Source: Roseateles_B flavus (lineage in GTDB: Bacteria > Pseudomonadota > Gammaproteobacteria > Burkholderiales > Burkholderiaceae_C). Taken from it: a DNA stretch of 64,000 nucleotides. The notes below the pieces were generated by a model. The model was not told the origin of the DNA. It saw only the letters and a list, made by a program, of their open reading frames with translations, and ran no database searches. Location: the NCBI RefSeq assembly GCF_039872765.1, contig NZ_JBDPZC010000002.1:372001-436000 (forward strand). Direction: 5' to 3'. The translations under genes and the position numbers were made by a program. Shown here in pieces: positions 1-8,694 of this stretch (its first letter is position 1; every line of letters starts with the position of its first letter).

Positions 1-319
1 TGAAGGCGGCGTGCTGCTGACCGGGGTCGAAGCGGTCGCAGTCGTCCAGCAGCAGCAGGCTGGGGTGGGCGGGCAGCTCCCAGGGCAGCGGTGTCTCGGC
101 GTCGTACCAGCCCACCTGGGCGCCGGCCGCCTGCCAGGACTGGGCCAGGGCGCGCAGCACATGGGTCTTGCCACAGCCCGCCTGCCCCCACAGGAACACG
201 GGCGGCTCGCCCGGGCGCAGGGACAGCAGATGTGCCAGAGCCGCCTCGTTGGCGCCAGGCAGGAGGTTATCGAAGGAGTAATGCGGCTCGGGACCGAGCG
301 CCAGCGGGATCTGCTTCAA
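1..319 (-). CDS. hda: DnaA regulatory inactivator Hda (5' part, gene runs off the left edge)
   Basis: This is the N-terminal 106 codons of a DnaA-like AAA+ protein. With the beta clamp, Hda stimulates ATP hydrolysis by DnaA and so limits re-initiation of replication. Visible in translation are the opening KQIPLALG, a clamp-binding-like motif (QIPLAL), then Walker A GQAGCGKTH and Walker B LLLLDDCDRF. The DnaA domains I and II and the DNA-binding domain IV are not seen, as expected for Hda, although the C-terminus is outside the window. The best start is a TTG at 317-319 that overlaps the TGA stop of the upstream permease gene (TTGA), which suggests translational coupling. No ATG exists near it. 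The order permease-hda is common in Burkholderiales. Confidence 0.88.
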   Translation of the reverse strand, partial: MKQIPLALGPEPHYSFDNLLPGANEAALAHLLSLRPGEPPVFLWGQAGCGKTHVLRALAQSWQAAGAQVGWYDAETPLPWELPAHPSLLLLDDCDRFDPGQQHAAF

Positions 320-1386
320 GAACGGGGACTCTGGTACAGGGCGCTGGACAGGTAAGCCTCGCGCAGGCGGCGCGCGGCAACCACCCCCAGGGCGGACACG
401 GGCAAGGCGATCAGCACGCCGACAAAGCCGAACAGGTGGCCGAAGGCCAGCAGGGCGAAGATGACCATCAGGGGCGACAGGCCGATGCGTTCGCCCACCA
501 GGCGGGGCGTCAGCACGAAGCTCTCCAGCAGCTGGCCGAGGCTGAACACCACGGCCACGGCCAGCAAGCCATAGAGGTTGGCGAACTGCAGCAGGGCCGC
601 CATCACCGCCAGCAGCAGGCCCAGGCCGAAGCCCAGGTAGGGAATGAAGACGGCCAGTCCGGTGAAGATGCCCACCGGCAGCGCCAGGTCGAAGCCCGCC
701 AGCAGCAGGGCCAGGCTGTAGTAGACGGCCAGCAGCAGCATCACCAGCAGCTGGCCGCGCAGGTACTGGCCCAGCATGCTGTCGCACTCCTTCAGGAAAC
801 GGCCCACGGGCGGGCGCAGGCGCGGCGGCACCAGGTCCCAGGCCCGGCCGAGCAGGCTGTGCCAGTCATGCAGCAGGTAGAACAGCACCACCGGCAGCAG
901 CACGGCATTGCCCACGATGGCCAGCACGAAGCTGCCGCCGATGCGCGCCGAGCTCAAGGCCGTGGCCAGCCAGTCCTCGATGTTTGCATCCAGGTACTTG
1001 AGCACGAAGGCCTTGATGCTGGCCGTGTCCAAGGCCACGTTCACGCCGTGCTGGGCCAGCCAGGGCGAGACGTGCTTGTTCAGGGCATTGGCCAGCACGG
1101 GGATCTGCTCGCGCAGCTGGGGCAGCTCGCGGCTGAGGATGGGCAGCAGGAGCAGGAAGAGTGACAGCAGCGCCACCACGGCCGCCAGCTCCACCAGCAC
1201 CACGGCCAGCAGCCGGGGCACACGGCGTCGCGTGAGGGCATCGACGGCGGGGCTCAGGGCATAGGCCAGGATGCCCGCGGTCAGGAACGGTGCCAGCACC
1301 GGCGAGAGCAGCCACACCAGCCCCAGGCTCAGCAGGGCCAGGGCCGTCCAGGCCAGCGCGTAGCGTTGGGTCTTGCTCAGGGTCAT
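316..1386 (-). CDS. AI-2E family transporter (PerM-like inner-membrane permease)
   Basis: A 356-residue polytopic membrane protein of the AI-2E/PerM family (PF01594). N-terminal hydrophobic segments (LAWTALALLSLGLVWLL and later stretches) are followed by a soluble region and a C-terminal membrane block containing the family-typical PRLVGERIGLSPLMVIFALLAFG. Members move small solutes or ions; the substrate cannot be told from sequence. I chose the ATG at 1386 (MTLSKTQRYALAW) because family members begin there; an in-frame ATG at 1428 would add 14 residues. Neither start has a clear ribosome-binding site. It is followed by hda with a 3-nt overlap. Confidence 0.85.
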   Translation of the reverse strand: MTLSKTQRYALAWTALALLSLGLVWLLSPVLAPFLTAGILAYALSPAVDALTRRRVPRLLAVVLVELAAVVALLSLFLLLLPILSRELPQLREQIPVLANALNKHVSPWLAQHGVNVALDTASIKAFVLKYLDANIEDWLATALSSARIGGSFVLAIVGNAVLLPVVLFYLLHDWHSLLGRAWDLVPPRLRPPVGRFLKECDSMLGQYLRGQLLVMLLLAVYYSLALLLAGFDLALPVGIFTGLAVFIPYLGFGLGLLLAVMAALLQFANLYGLLAVAVVFSLGQLLESFVLTPRLVGERIGLSPLMVIFALLAFGHLFGFVGVLIALPVSALGVVAARRLREAYLSSALYQSPRS

Positions 1387-1524
1387 GCAGATGTGTTGCG
1401 GATGAAGGCCGTCAGCCGGCGGGGGCATTGTGCGCAGCCGGCAGGGCCGCGTCAGGCAGGGCCGGATTCTAGGGTCTGTTGCAGGGCCCCGACCCGGGTC
1501 CTGAGCGGGCGGGACACCCGGCGC

Positions 1525-2412
1525 TCAGTGAAGCAGGCGCCCGCCCGGCGAGTGGCGCAGCTGCTCCAGCCGCTCACGGGCCTGCTGGGCCAGCTCCACG
1601 GGGGGATGCAGGCTCAGCAGCTGCTCATAGTCCGCCACGGCCTCGGGCCATTGCATCAGGCGCTCCAGGGTGTGGGCGCGGTCCAGCAGCTCCTCGGCAT
1701 CCCCCGGCAACAGGATCAGCAGCCGGTGCTGGACCTGCAGCAGCAAGGCCCAGGCCGCCGCACGCCGGTGGATTTCCTTGAGATTGCGCAGCATGCGTGC
1801 CAGCCACTGGCGCGGGCTGCAGGGCTGCAGGAAGAGCTCCAGGGGCAGGTCCGCCGGGTCGCTGACGCCCGCCCGCTCGCGCAGGGGGTGCAGCAGCTCC
1901 TCGAGGGCGTCGCGGGAGAGGGAGCGGCCGTGGAAGACGTCCATCACCACTTCGCCGGCCGGCAGCTTCAGGCAGACCAGGAAATGCCCCGGGAAGGAGA
2001 TGCCACGGGCGCGCAGGCCCAGCTGCAGGGCCAGCTCGGCATACAGCAGACTCAGGCTGATGGGGATGCCGCGACGGGTCTTCAGCACCTCGTGCAGGTA
2101 GGAGTTGCCGGAGGCGTAGTAGTCATTGACATTGCCGGCGAAGCCCTGCTCCTGGAAGAAGAACTGGTTCAGCAGGCGCAGGCGCAGGCTGGCGACGGCA
2201 TCTGCCGGCACCCGGCGCTTGAGCCGCAGCGCCAGCTCGTCGACATCCGCCAGCAGCTGCTGCACGTCCAGCTGCGGCCATTCGTCCTGGGCCAGCGTGG
2301 CGGCGGCCTCCAGGAGGTTCAGGCTGTCGTCCTCGGCCACCAGGCGGGCGAAATAGTCCAGCGGATCCACCGCGGCCAGGTCCAGATAGGCAGTCATGGG
2401 CACATCATCCAC
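1525..2412 (-). CDS. SirB1 family protein (transglutaminase-like plus tetratricopeptide region)
   Basis: A 295-residue SirB1-type protein (older name UPF0162). The middle has the family signature: a conserved NVNDYYASGNSYLHEVL, then TRRGIPISLSLLYAELALQLGLRARGISFPGHFLV, resembling a transglutaminase-like fold. The C-terminal third is helical and TPR-like (residues about 215-285). Its biochemical function is not established. The start is 3 nt after the murJ stop, so both are probably on one transcript. The ATG at 2412 has GAGG five bases upstream; the ATG at 2397 is an alternative. Confidence 0.82.
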   Translation of the reverse strand: MDDVPMTAYLDLAAVDPLDYFARLVAEDDSLNLLEAAATLAQDEWPQLDVQQLLADVDELALRLKRRVPADAVASLRLRLLNQFFFQEQGFAGNVNDYYASGNSYLHEVLKTRRGIPISLSLLYAELALQLGLRARGISFPGHFLVCLKLPAGEVVMDVFHGRSLSRDALEELLHPLRERAGVSDPADLPLELFLQPCSPRQWLARMLRNLKEIHRRAAAWALLLQVQHRLLILLPGDAEELLDRAHTLERLMQWPEAVADYEQLLSLHPPVELAQQARERLEQLRHSPGGRLLH

Positions 2413-2415
2413 GCC

Positions 2416-3978
2416 TCAGTGGCGGCGCGCAAATTCACGCAGCTTCAGCCCTGACAACAGCAGGACCGCGAAGTAGACCAGGGCCGACCCAGCCAGGCTC
2501 AGAGCCATCCAGGCCGCGCGCTGCATCTCGTGCCGCCCCAGGGCGACCCAGTCCAGCGCCTGACCCAGCCACCACTGCAGCCCCCCCATGGCCAGGCAGG
2601 CCAGCAGCACGCGCGCCATGAAGGCCACCCAGCCCGGCGCCGGGGTGTAGGCCCCACGCTGGCGCAGGCCCCGCAGCAGCACGGCCGCGTTGACCAGGGC
2701 CCCCAGGCCGATGGACAGCGCCAGCCCGGCCACGCCGATGGTCGGCACCAGGACGAGGTTGAACACCTGGGTCAGCAGCAGCACGCCGATGGCGATGCGC
2801 GCCGGCGTGGCGCTGTCCTGGCGGGCATAGAACCCCGGCGCCAGCACCTTGATGGCCACCAGGCCCAGCAGGCCGACGCCCCAGCCCATGACGGCCTGCG
2901 CGGTGCGCGTGACGTCAACGTCGTGGAAGGCACCGCGGTGATAGAGCGTCGCCACCAGAGGCTCGGCAAAGACCAGCAGGGCCACAGCGCAAGGCAGGGC
3001 CAGCAGCATCACCATGCGCAGGCCCCAGTCCAGCAGGGCTGAGTAGCGCTCGCCCTCCTCGCTGGCCTGCGCCGCGGCCAGCTGCGGCGTCAGCACGGCA
3101 CTCAGGGCCACGCCCAGCAGGCCGATGGGGAATTCCATCAGGCGGTCCGCGTAGTTGAGCCAGGAAGTCGCGCCATCGGCGATGTGGGTGGAGATCTGGG
3201 TGTTGATCAGCAGCGAGACCTGGGACACGCCCACGCCCAGCAGGGCCGGGCCCATCTGCTTGAGGATCTGCATCACGCCACCATGGCGCCGGGCTCGCTG
3301 CAGGGCCGCCCAGCTCAGCCCGATGTGCGGCAGCATGCCGATGCGGCGCAGTGCCGGCACCTGCACGGCCAGCTGCAGCACGCCACCCAGCATCACCCCC
3401 AGGGCCATGGCATAGATGCCCGGATAGCCCCAGGCCGGCAGCCGCTTGGCCAGCAGCACGCCTGCGACGATGCAGCTGAGGTTCAGCAGCACCGGCGTGA
3501 CGGCCGGCACCATGAAGCGCTTCCAGGTGTTGAGCACGCCGGCCGACAGCGCCACCAGGGACATGCAGCCGATGTAGGGAAAGGTCCAGCGCGTCATCAC
3601 CACGGCGGCCTCATGCCCCTCCTTCGACATGCCCGAACCCAGGGCCCAGACCAGCAGCGGCGCGCCCACAACGCCCAGCACGCAGGTGGCCAGCAGGGCC
3701 CAGGTGAGCACCGTGGCCACGGCATCCACCAGCTCGCGGGTGGCTTCATCCCCATGCTTGGCGCGTGTGGCAGCCAGGGCGGGCACGAAGGCCTGGGAGA
3801 AGGCCCCTTCCGCAAACAGGCGGCGCAGCAGATTGGGAATGCGGAAGGACACCAGGAAGGCGTCGGTCATGGCATTCGCGCCGAACAGGCCTGCCACCAT
3901 CTGCTCCCGCACAAGCCCCGTCACGCGGGAGGCCAGGGTCAGCACGGAAATCAGGGATGCGGAACGCAGCAGGCTCAT
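2416..3978 (-). CDS. murJ: Lipid II flippase MurJ (MviN)
   Basis: A 520-residue protein with about fourteen hydrophobic segments, a full-length member of the MOP-superfamily MurJ group. MurJ flips the peptidoglycan precursor lipid II from the cytoplasmic to the periplasmic face of the inner membrane. The N-terminus carries the conserved block SRVTGLVREQMVAGLFG then TDAFLVSFRIPNLLRRLFAEGAFSQAFVP, diagnostic of MurJ. It is divergent from rpsT, an arrangement common in proteobacteria, with the SirB1 gene directly downstream. No anomalies seen. Confidence 0.95.
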   Translation of the reverse strand: MSLLRSASLISVLTLASRVTGLVREQMVAGLFGANAMTDAFLVSFRIPNLLRRLFAEGAFSQAFVPALAATRAKHGDEATRELVDAVATVLTWALLATCVLGVVGAPLLVWALGSGMSKEGHEAAVVMTRWTFPYIGCMSLVALSAGVLNTWKRFMVPAVTPVLLNLSCIVAGVLLAKRLPAWGYPGIYAMALGVMLGGVLQLAVQVPALRRIGMLPHIGLSWAALQRARRHGGVMQILKQMGPALLGVGVSQVSLLINTQISTHIADGATSWLNYADRLMEFPIGLLGVALSAVLTPQLAAAQASEEGERYSALLDWGLRMVMLLALPCAVALLVFAEPLVATLYHRGAFHDVDVTRTAQAVMGWGVGLLGLVAIKVLAPGFYARQDSATPARIAIGVLLLTQVFNLVLVPTIGVAGLALSIGLGALVNAAVLLRGLRQRGAYTPAPGWVAFMARVLLACLAMGGLQWWLGQALDWVALGRHEMQRAAWMALSLAGSALVYFAVLLLSGLKLREFARRH

Positions 3979-4179
3979 CGGGAATATCGTCTTTCTTGTC
4001 TCGGGATGCCTAGCCGGCGGGGCCAGGTCCCACCCTCCTGGGAGACAGGCCGGGCGGGACCATGCAGGTGGCCGGCGATTATGAGCGAAGGCCTTGGACT
4101 AGAATCCGGCCCCTTCTTCCCGTTTTCTCCGCGAGGGGACCGAATTTGCATGTCGGGCCTATGAAACTCCAATTGCAAG

Positions 4180-4188
4180 TGCTATACT
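4180..4188 (+). promoter_or_regulatory. Extended -10 promoter of rpsT
   Basis: TGCTATACT gives a TATACT hexamer preceded by TGn, the extended -10 element. No good -35 hexamer lies 16-18 bp upstream, which fits an extended -10 promoter. It is 35 nt before the rpsT start codon, so the mRNA would have a short leader. This is a sequence match only. Confidence 0.6.
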
Positions 4189-4222
4189 CGCGGTCTTTGC
4201 ACCAACTGGATTAACAAAGAAC

Positions 4223-4519
4223 ATGGCAAGCTCTTCCAAAGCCAAGAAGAAAACCGTCCGTTTGGCATCGGGCCGCAAGCGCGCTCGCCAGGACGTCAAG
4301 CTGAACGCCGCCAACACGGCTCTGCGCTCCAAATTCCGCACGGTCATCAAGAACGTGCAAAAGGCCGTGGTCGCTGGCGACAAGACCAAGGCTGCTGAAC
4401 TGTTCAAGACTGCCCAGGCCGTGATCGATTCGGTCGCCGACAAGGGCATCTTCCACAAGAACAAGGCTGCTCGCCACAAGAGCCGCCTGTCCGCCAAGAT
4501 CAAGGCACTGGCTGCCTGA
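4223..4519 (+). CDS. rpsT: 30S ribosomal protein bS20
   Basis: A 98-residue, very basic protein, the usual length of bS20, which binds 16S rRNA early in 30S assembly. The N-terminus SSSKAKKKTVRLASGRKRARQ and the later FHKNKAARHKSRLSAKIKAL are typical. It is transcribed alone, with an extended -10 promoter upstream and a strong intrinsic terminator 27 nt after the stop. Codon choice and lower GC (AAG, AAC rich) fit a highly expressed gene. Confidence 0.97.
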   Translation: MASSSKAKKKTVRLASGRKRARQDVKLNAANTALRSKFRTVIKNVQKAVVAGDKTKAAELFKTAQAVIDSVADKGIFHKNKAARHKSRLSAKIKALAA

Positions 4520-4545
4520 AACACCAGTCCTGGTGCAAAGAACTG

Positions 4546-4572
4546 AAAGGCCCGCCTCTGGCGGGCCTTTTT
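4546..4572 (+). terminator. Intrinsic terminator after rpsT
   Basis: An 11-bp perfect stem (AAAGGCCCGCC at 4546-4556, GGCGGGCCTTT at 4560-4570) with a 3-nt loop, ending in TTTTT. It is 27 nt after the rpsT stop. Because the left arm begins with AAA, it may also slow transcription coming the other way from the hydrolase gene. Confidence 0.9.
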
Positions 4573-4664
4573 CATGGCGCCCGAGCTGGCTGCCCGGCTT
4601 CTTTGCACGAGACGGCGGGCACCCGACCTGCAGGCGGCCCTGGAGCCCAGGCATCAAGCCGGGC

Positions 4665-5507
4665 TCAGGCCAGGTGCAGCGGCACCGTCTCCAGGTCCAT
4701 GGGCTGCGTGCTCGGGCCGCTCATCAGCTCGCGCTTGGCCAGCCAGTCGCCCACGGCGCGCACCACCCAGTCCGGGTCATCCAGCGGGATGTCGTGGCCG
4801 GCCCGGGTGTGCATGCGCAGGGGCAGGCCCCAGCCCCGGCTCACCGCCTGGGAGCAGCGCCAGTCCACCAGCATGTCACCCTGCCCGCACAACAGCAGCA
4901 TGGGGACCCGCGGCCGCGCCCGGCTGGCCCGGTAGTTCATCGCCGCCCACAGCTGGCGCAGCACATTGAGGCCGCTGACCGGGTGCTGCCGGTGCAGCTT
5001 CACCCAGGCGTCCAGCACCTCCTCGGAGTGACTCATCAGCTGAGAGGTCAGCTGCAGCACATGGCGCTCCCGCCAGCGCGCCGCGAAGCGCGCCAGGCTC
5101 ATGGCGACCAGGGTGAGGTAGTTCGTGGGGCGCAGCCGCCTGAAGAAGGGGCTGAAGGGCTTCATGCTCGTACTCACCAGCACGGCGGCGGCCAGCTCCG
5201 CGGGGTAGCGCTGGGCCCACTCGGCCGCCACCATGCCGCCCAGGCTCAGGGCCAGCACATGGACCGGCCCCTCCACGCCAGCCTGGCGCAGTTGTTCGCG
5301 CAGGTCCTCCACCATCTCGCCGATGTCGGCGGGGCTTTTTTCTCGGCAGCGGTTGCCATTGCCGGCCAGGTCCAGCGTCAGCACGCGGACCGAGCCTTGC
5401 GTGGCCTGCAGGCCCCGCGCCATCTGCAAGGGGAAGCTCCCCCAGTGGCCGGACTCGCGCGTCAGGCCACGCAGCAGCACCCAGGTCGCCGCCTGTACTT
5501 CACTCAT
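4665..5507 (-). CDS. Alpha/beta-fold hydrolase
   Basis: A 280-residue alpha/beta hydrolase (AB_hydrolase family). The nucleophile elbow is ALSLGGM, with Ala in place of the usual first Gly; the candidate acid is in CGQGDMLVDW and the catalytic His in RAGHDIPLDDPDW. There is no signal peptide, so it is probably cytoplasmic. The substrate is unknown. It overlaps the upstream carboxypeptidase-like gene by 4 nt (ATGA), so the two are likely co-translated. Confidence 0.85.
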   Translation of the reverse strand: MSEVQAATWVLLRGLTRESGHWGSFPLQMARGLQATQGSVRVLTLDLAGNGNRCREKSPADIGEMVEDLREQLRQAGVEGPVHVLALSLGGMVAAEWAQRYPAELAAAVLVSTSMKPFSPFFRRLRPTNYLTLVAMSLARFAARWRERHVLQLTSQLMSHSEEVLDAWVKLHRQHPVSGLNVLRQLWAAMNYRASRARPRVPMLLLCGQGDMLVDWRCSQAVSRGWGLPLRMHTRAGHDIPLDDPDWVVRAVGDWLAKRELMSGPSTQPMDLETVPLHLA

Positions 5508-6586
5508 GCCCGCCCCCCGCGATACCAGCGATCCAGCGCCCGCTCGCGGGCCCGCTCCCGCTCGGCGCCAGTCGGCAGCCAGCGCGGCAGGCTGAAGGCG
5601 GCCCTGGCGCAGAAGTCCAGCCAGCCCAGGTGGCGGCGCAGCACCCGCTGCTGGCGATGGCTCACCTTGGGGTTGAAGATGCCGTCCCGGGAAAAGAGCT
5701 GGCGGGGGTTCTTCTTGACCCAGATCCAGGAGCCCATCTCCAGGGTCAGGGGAAGAAAAACGCGGTCGGGCCGGTCAAGCATTTGGCAGGATTCCAGATA
5801 CAGGTAATCCCACAGGTCCCCATGCGTCAGGTATTGCCGGCTCTGCGGCTCGAACACATAGCGGTGCTGGGCGTGGGTCTGGTCCAGCAATTCACTGAGC
5901 GCCAGCATCTCCGGCAGATGCATGATCGGCCTTGTGCTACAAGCGAACGGAAACCAGATTCTGTCATCGAGGCCGAAGCCGGAATGGCAGTCGATGGACA
6001 AGGCGGCGCGATGGCGCAACAGTTCCTCACAGACCACCTGACAAAGGGCTTGCGCTTCCGGCTGCATCTTGGCATCCGCCCTGCCCCGGTACCAGGGCAG
6101 GTTCGCGCTGAGGCGCTGCCCCCCGACCAGAAAAGGCACCGGGCGTTCGGCCTCCACGGGCGCATTGCGCATCAGGTCCACCCCCGCGGGATTGGCGCGT
6201 GTGCCCAGCAGCAGGCCGCCCGGATTCACCAGGGGCATGAAGACCATGCGCAGGCCCTGCAGCTGCTGGTGCAGCAGCTCGTCCCAGCGCAGCCGGGCGA
6301 CCAGGCTGGCCAGATAGGACAGCACCACCTGGCTGCCGATGCGCTCCAGCCCGTGCACCCCACCGAAGAAGCCAATGGCCGGCACCTCCGGCGCGCGGCT
6401 GCCCAGGCTCAGCACCGGCACGGGCAGCGACTGCCCGGCCACCTCCACCACGGCCACGTCTCGGCGCTCCAGGAGGCCGCGGGACTGCGATTGCAGCCGG
6501 TCCAGCAGGGTGAGTGATTCCAGCAAGGGTGTCGGGCGACGGACGTGCAGCAGACCTGCGGATGCCGGCGCGCCGCCCGGTGGCAT
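5504..6586 (-). CDS. M14-type zinc carboxypeptidase-like protein
   Basis: A protein of about 360 residues of the M14/DUF2817 metallopeptidase-like group. Zinc ligands are seen as GGVHGLERIG (HxxE) and SIDCHSGFG (third His); a Glu in TLEMGSW is the candidate catalytic base. No obvious signal peptide is present with the chosen start. The open frame extends upstream to an ATG at 6664, but the first 26 codons look like non-coding leader, so I prefer the ATG at 6586. It is coupled to the downstream hydrolase by a 4-nt overlap. The natural substrate is unknown. Confidence 0.78.
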   Translation of the reverse strand: MPPGGAPASAGLLHVRRPTPLLESLTLLDRLQSQSRGLLERRDVAVVEVAGQSLPVPVLSLGSRAPEVPAIGFFGGVHGLERIGSQVVLSYLASLVARLRWDELLHQQLQGLRMVFMPLVNPGGLLLGTRANPAGVDLMRNAPVEAERPVPFLVGGQRLSANLPWYRGRADAKMQPEAQALCQVVCEELLRHRAALSIDCHSGFGLDDRIWFPFACSTRPIMHLPEMLALSELLDQTHAQHRYVFEPQSRQYLTHGDLWDYLYLESCQMLDRPDRVFLPLTLEMGSWIWVKKNPRQLFSRDGIFNPKVSHRQQRVLRRHLGWLDFCARAAFSLPRWLPTGAERERARERALDRWYRGGRA

Positions 6587-6705
6587 CGCGGCGGCGACCT
6601 CGGCCGAGGCAGGCAGGACAAGCCGGCAGCATAGCCAGCGGCAGCGGTGCCCGCCATGCGCCAAACGGCCCAGGACGCCGCCACCTGGCCGTCATGCCCC
6701 TGGAC

Positions 6706-6711
6706 TAGGCT
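6706..6711 (+). promoter_or_regulatory. Possible -10 box 6 nt before a small ORF
   Basis: TAGGCT (in CTAGGCT) lies 6 nt before the ATG at 6718. It resembles the CTAnAnT plus 7-nt arrangement before other starts in this window, but is weaker. No -35 is visible. Confidence 0.25.
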
Positions 6712-6717
6712 GCGGGC

Positions 6718-6882
6718 ATGTCCCCTGAAGACACCCCCGAGAGGCAACGCCCAATGGACAACGCCCTGCACAAGCCCCCCCTGCGACTCGGGCAGCGCCT
6801 GAGGGTCGCGACCTGCCTGCTCCTGTGGGGTGGTGCCGAATGCCTGGCGCTGTGGCGCACCCGGCGCCGGCGCCGCGGCTGA
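6718..6882 (+). CDS. Hypothetical small protein, single membrane segment
   Basis: A 54-residue open frame filling part of the gap between two leftward genes. The N-terminal half is polar and rich in Pro, Arg and Gln. A short hydrophobic stretch follows (ATCLLLWGGAECLALW), then an Arg-rich tail (RTRRRRRG), the pattern of a small inner-membrane protein with a positive C-terminus inside. No family is recognised. It has no clear ribosome-binding site but has a possible -10 box just upstream. It may be spurious in GC-rich DNA. Confidence 0.35.
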   Translation: MSPEDTPERQRPMDNALHKPPLRLGQRLRVATCLLLWGGAECLALWRTRRRRRG

Positions 6883-6915
6883 TCGCAGGACCGTGGGACG
6901 TGGGGCAGGCGCCGC

Positions 6916-7242
6916 TCAGCGCTCGCCGCGCTCGGGCAGCAGGCAGGCCTCGGCGACCTGCAGGTGGTTGTCACGGGCGAAGTTCATGACGAAGTCCCAG
7001 GCCATGGGCTCGACCGACTTCAGCTCCTCGTTGACGATCACGCACTTGATGCCGTTGATCACCCGAGGCACGCAGTAGGGCGAATAGCCGATGTGCGCCC
7101 CGATGCCCGCCTTCGCGCCCCCGGGACGGAAGCAGGACATGGCCCCCGCCAGCCGCTCCGCCCAGTCACTGGGACGGAAGGTGCGCCCTTCCAGGGTCAC
7201 GCCTTGGATGAACACTTCGCGGGGCTTGGGGACTTGGGTCAT
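6916..7242 (-). CDS. DUF3579 domain-containing protein
   Basis: A 108-residue conserved protein of the DUF3579 family, found mainly in betaproteobacteria. Recognisable parts are FIQGVTLEGRTFRPSDWAERLAG near the start and IGYSPYCVPRVINGIKCVIVNEELKSVEPMAWDFVMNFARDN. The function is unknown. The start used is the ATG at 7242; an upstream in-frame ATG at 7284 adds 14 residues. It is divergent from argD, as in other Burkholderiales. Confidence 0.85.
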   Translation of the reverse strand: MTQVPKPREVFIQGVTLEGRTFRPSDWAERLAGAMSCFRPGGAKAGIGAHIGYSPYCVPRVINGIKCVIVNEELKSVEPMAWDFVMNFARDNHLQVAEACLLPERGER

Positions 7243-7482
7243 GGATGGAAACGGCGGCCGCCCGGACAACGGAATGAACGGCAAACCGCTATTGTGCCTT
7301 GGATGTGTTGCGCCGCAGCACGGGTGAGTTACAAGGCTTCATTTTTTGCCCGGCACTTCTTGGCGAAAACCCTCAGCTGCCTGGGACGCAACCTTAGAAT
7401 CATCGGCTCCCGGCCTGACGCTGGATTGACGCAGCACCAGGCCCGGAGCGCCCTTACCCCACCCATCCGACATGGAGAGTTG

Positions 7483-8694
7483 ATGAACGCCTCTGCGCCT
7501 TCCGTTCCGTCCGAACCGCATGTGATGCAAACCTATGGCCGCCTGCCGATCGCGCTGTCGCATGGCCAGGGTGTCTGGGTCTGGGACGTGAACGGGCGAC
7601 GATACCTGGACGCGCTGGGCGGCATCGCGGTGAACACCCTGGGTCATGCACACCCCAAGCTGGTCCCTGCCCTGCAGGAGCAGATCGGCAAGATGATCCA
7701 CTGCAGCAACTACTACCACGTGCCGCTGCAGGAGGAACTGGCCTCGAAGCTCGTGGAGCTCTCGGGCCTGACCAACGCCTTCTTCTGCAACTCGGGCCTG
7801 GAAGCCAACGAGGCCGCGATCAAGATCGCCCGCAAGTTCGGCACCGACCGCGGCAACACCAATCCCGAGATCCTGGTCTTCGAGGGCGCCTTCCACGGCC
7901 GCTCGCTGGCCACGCTGTCTGCCACGGCCAATCCCAAGATCCACGCCGGCTTCGGTCCGCTGGTGCCAGGTTTTGTCCGAGTGCCGCTGAATGACATCGC
8001 CGCGGTCGAGCAGGCCCTGGACGCCCATCCCAACATCACCGCCATCTTCCTGGAGACCATCCAGGGCGAAGGCGGCGTGAAGCCGGCCCGCATCGAGTTC
8101 CTGCAGCAGCTGCGCGCCGTCTGCGACCGCCGCGACCTGCTGCTGATGCTGGACGAGGTGCAATGCGGCATCGGCCGCACAGGCAAGTGGTTCGCGCATC
8201 AGTGGGCCGGCATCCAGCCTGACGTCATGCCGCTGGCCAAGGGCCTGGGCTCGGGCGTACCGGTGGGTGCGGTGGTCTGCGGCCCGCGAGCGGCCCAGGT
8301 CATGCAGCCGGGCAACCACGGCACCACCTTCGGCGGCAACCCGCTGGCCATGCGGGCCGGCGTGGAGACCCTGCGGCTGATGGTCGAGGAAGACCTGCTG
8401 GCCAATGCCGCCAAGGTCGGCGCCGAGCTCAAGGCCGCACTGGAGCGCGAGCTGGCCGGCGTGGCCGGCGTGCGCGAGGTGCGCGGCCAGGGCCTCATGC
8501 TGGGCATCGAGCTGGACCGCCCCGCCGGCGCTCTGCTGGGCCGCTGCGCAGAGGCCGGCCTGATGATCAGCGTCACCGCTGACCGCGTCATCCGCCTGGT
8601 GCCCGCCCTCATCCTTTCCAGCGACGAAGCCGCGCAGGTCGTGAGCCTGCTCGTGCCCGTGGTCAAGCAATTCCTCTCGGAGACCCAGGCATGA
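7483..8694 (+). CDS. argD: Acetylornithine aminotransferase
   Basis: A 403-residue class-III PLP aminotransferase. ArgD transfers the amino group of glutamate to N-acetylglutamate semialdehyde in arginine synthesis and can act on succinyl-diaminopimelate in lysine synthesis. Seen are YLDALGGIAVNTLGHAHP, NSGLEANEAAIKIAR, LDEVQCGIGRTG and the PLP-lysine region PLAKGLGSGVPVGA. The ATG at 7483 has GGAGAG nine bases upstream. The stop overlaps the argF start by 4 nt, so argD and argF form an operon. Confidence 0.95.
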   Translation: MNASAPSVPSEPHVMQTYGRLPIALSHGQGVWVWDVNGRRYLDALGGIAVNTLGHAHPKLVPALQEQIGKMIHCSNYYHVPLQEELASKLVELSGLTNAFFCNSGLEANEAAIKIARKFGTDRGNTNPEILVFEGAFHGRSLATLSATANPKIHAGFGPLVPGFVRVPLNDIAAVEQALDAHPNITAIFLETIQGEGGVKPARIEFLQQLRAVCDRRDLLLMLDEVQCGIGRTGKWFAHQWAGIQPDVMPLAKGLGSGVPVGAVVCGPRAAQVMQPGNHGTTFGGNPLAMRAGVETLRLMVEEDLLANAAKVGAELKAALERELAGVAGVREVRGQGLMLGIELDRPAGALLGRCAEAGLMISVTADRVIRLVPALILSSDEAAQVVSLLVPVVKQFLSETQA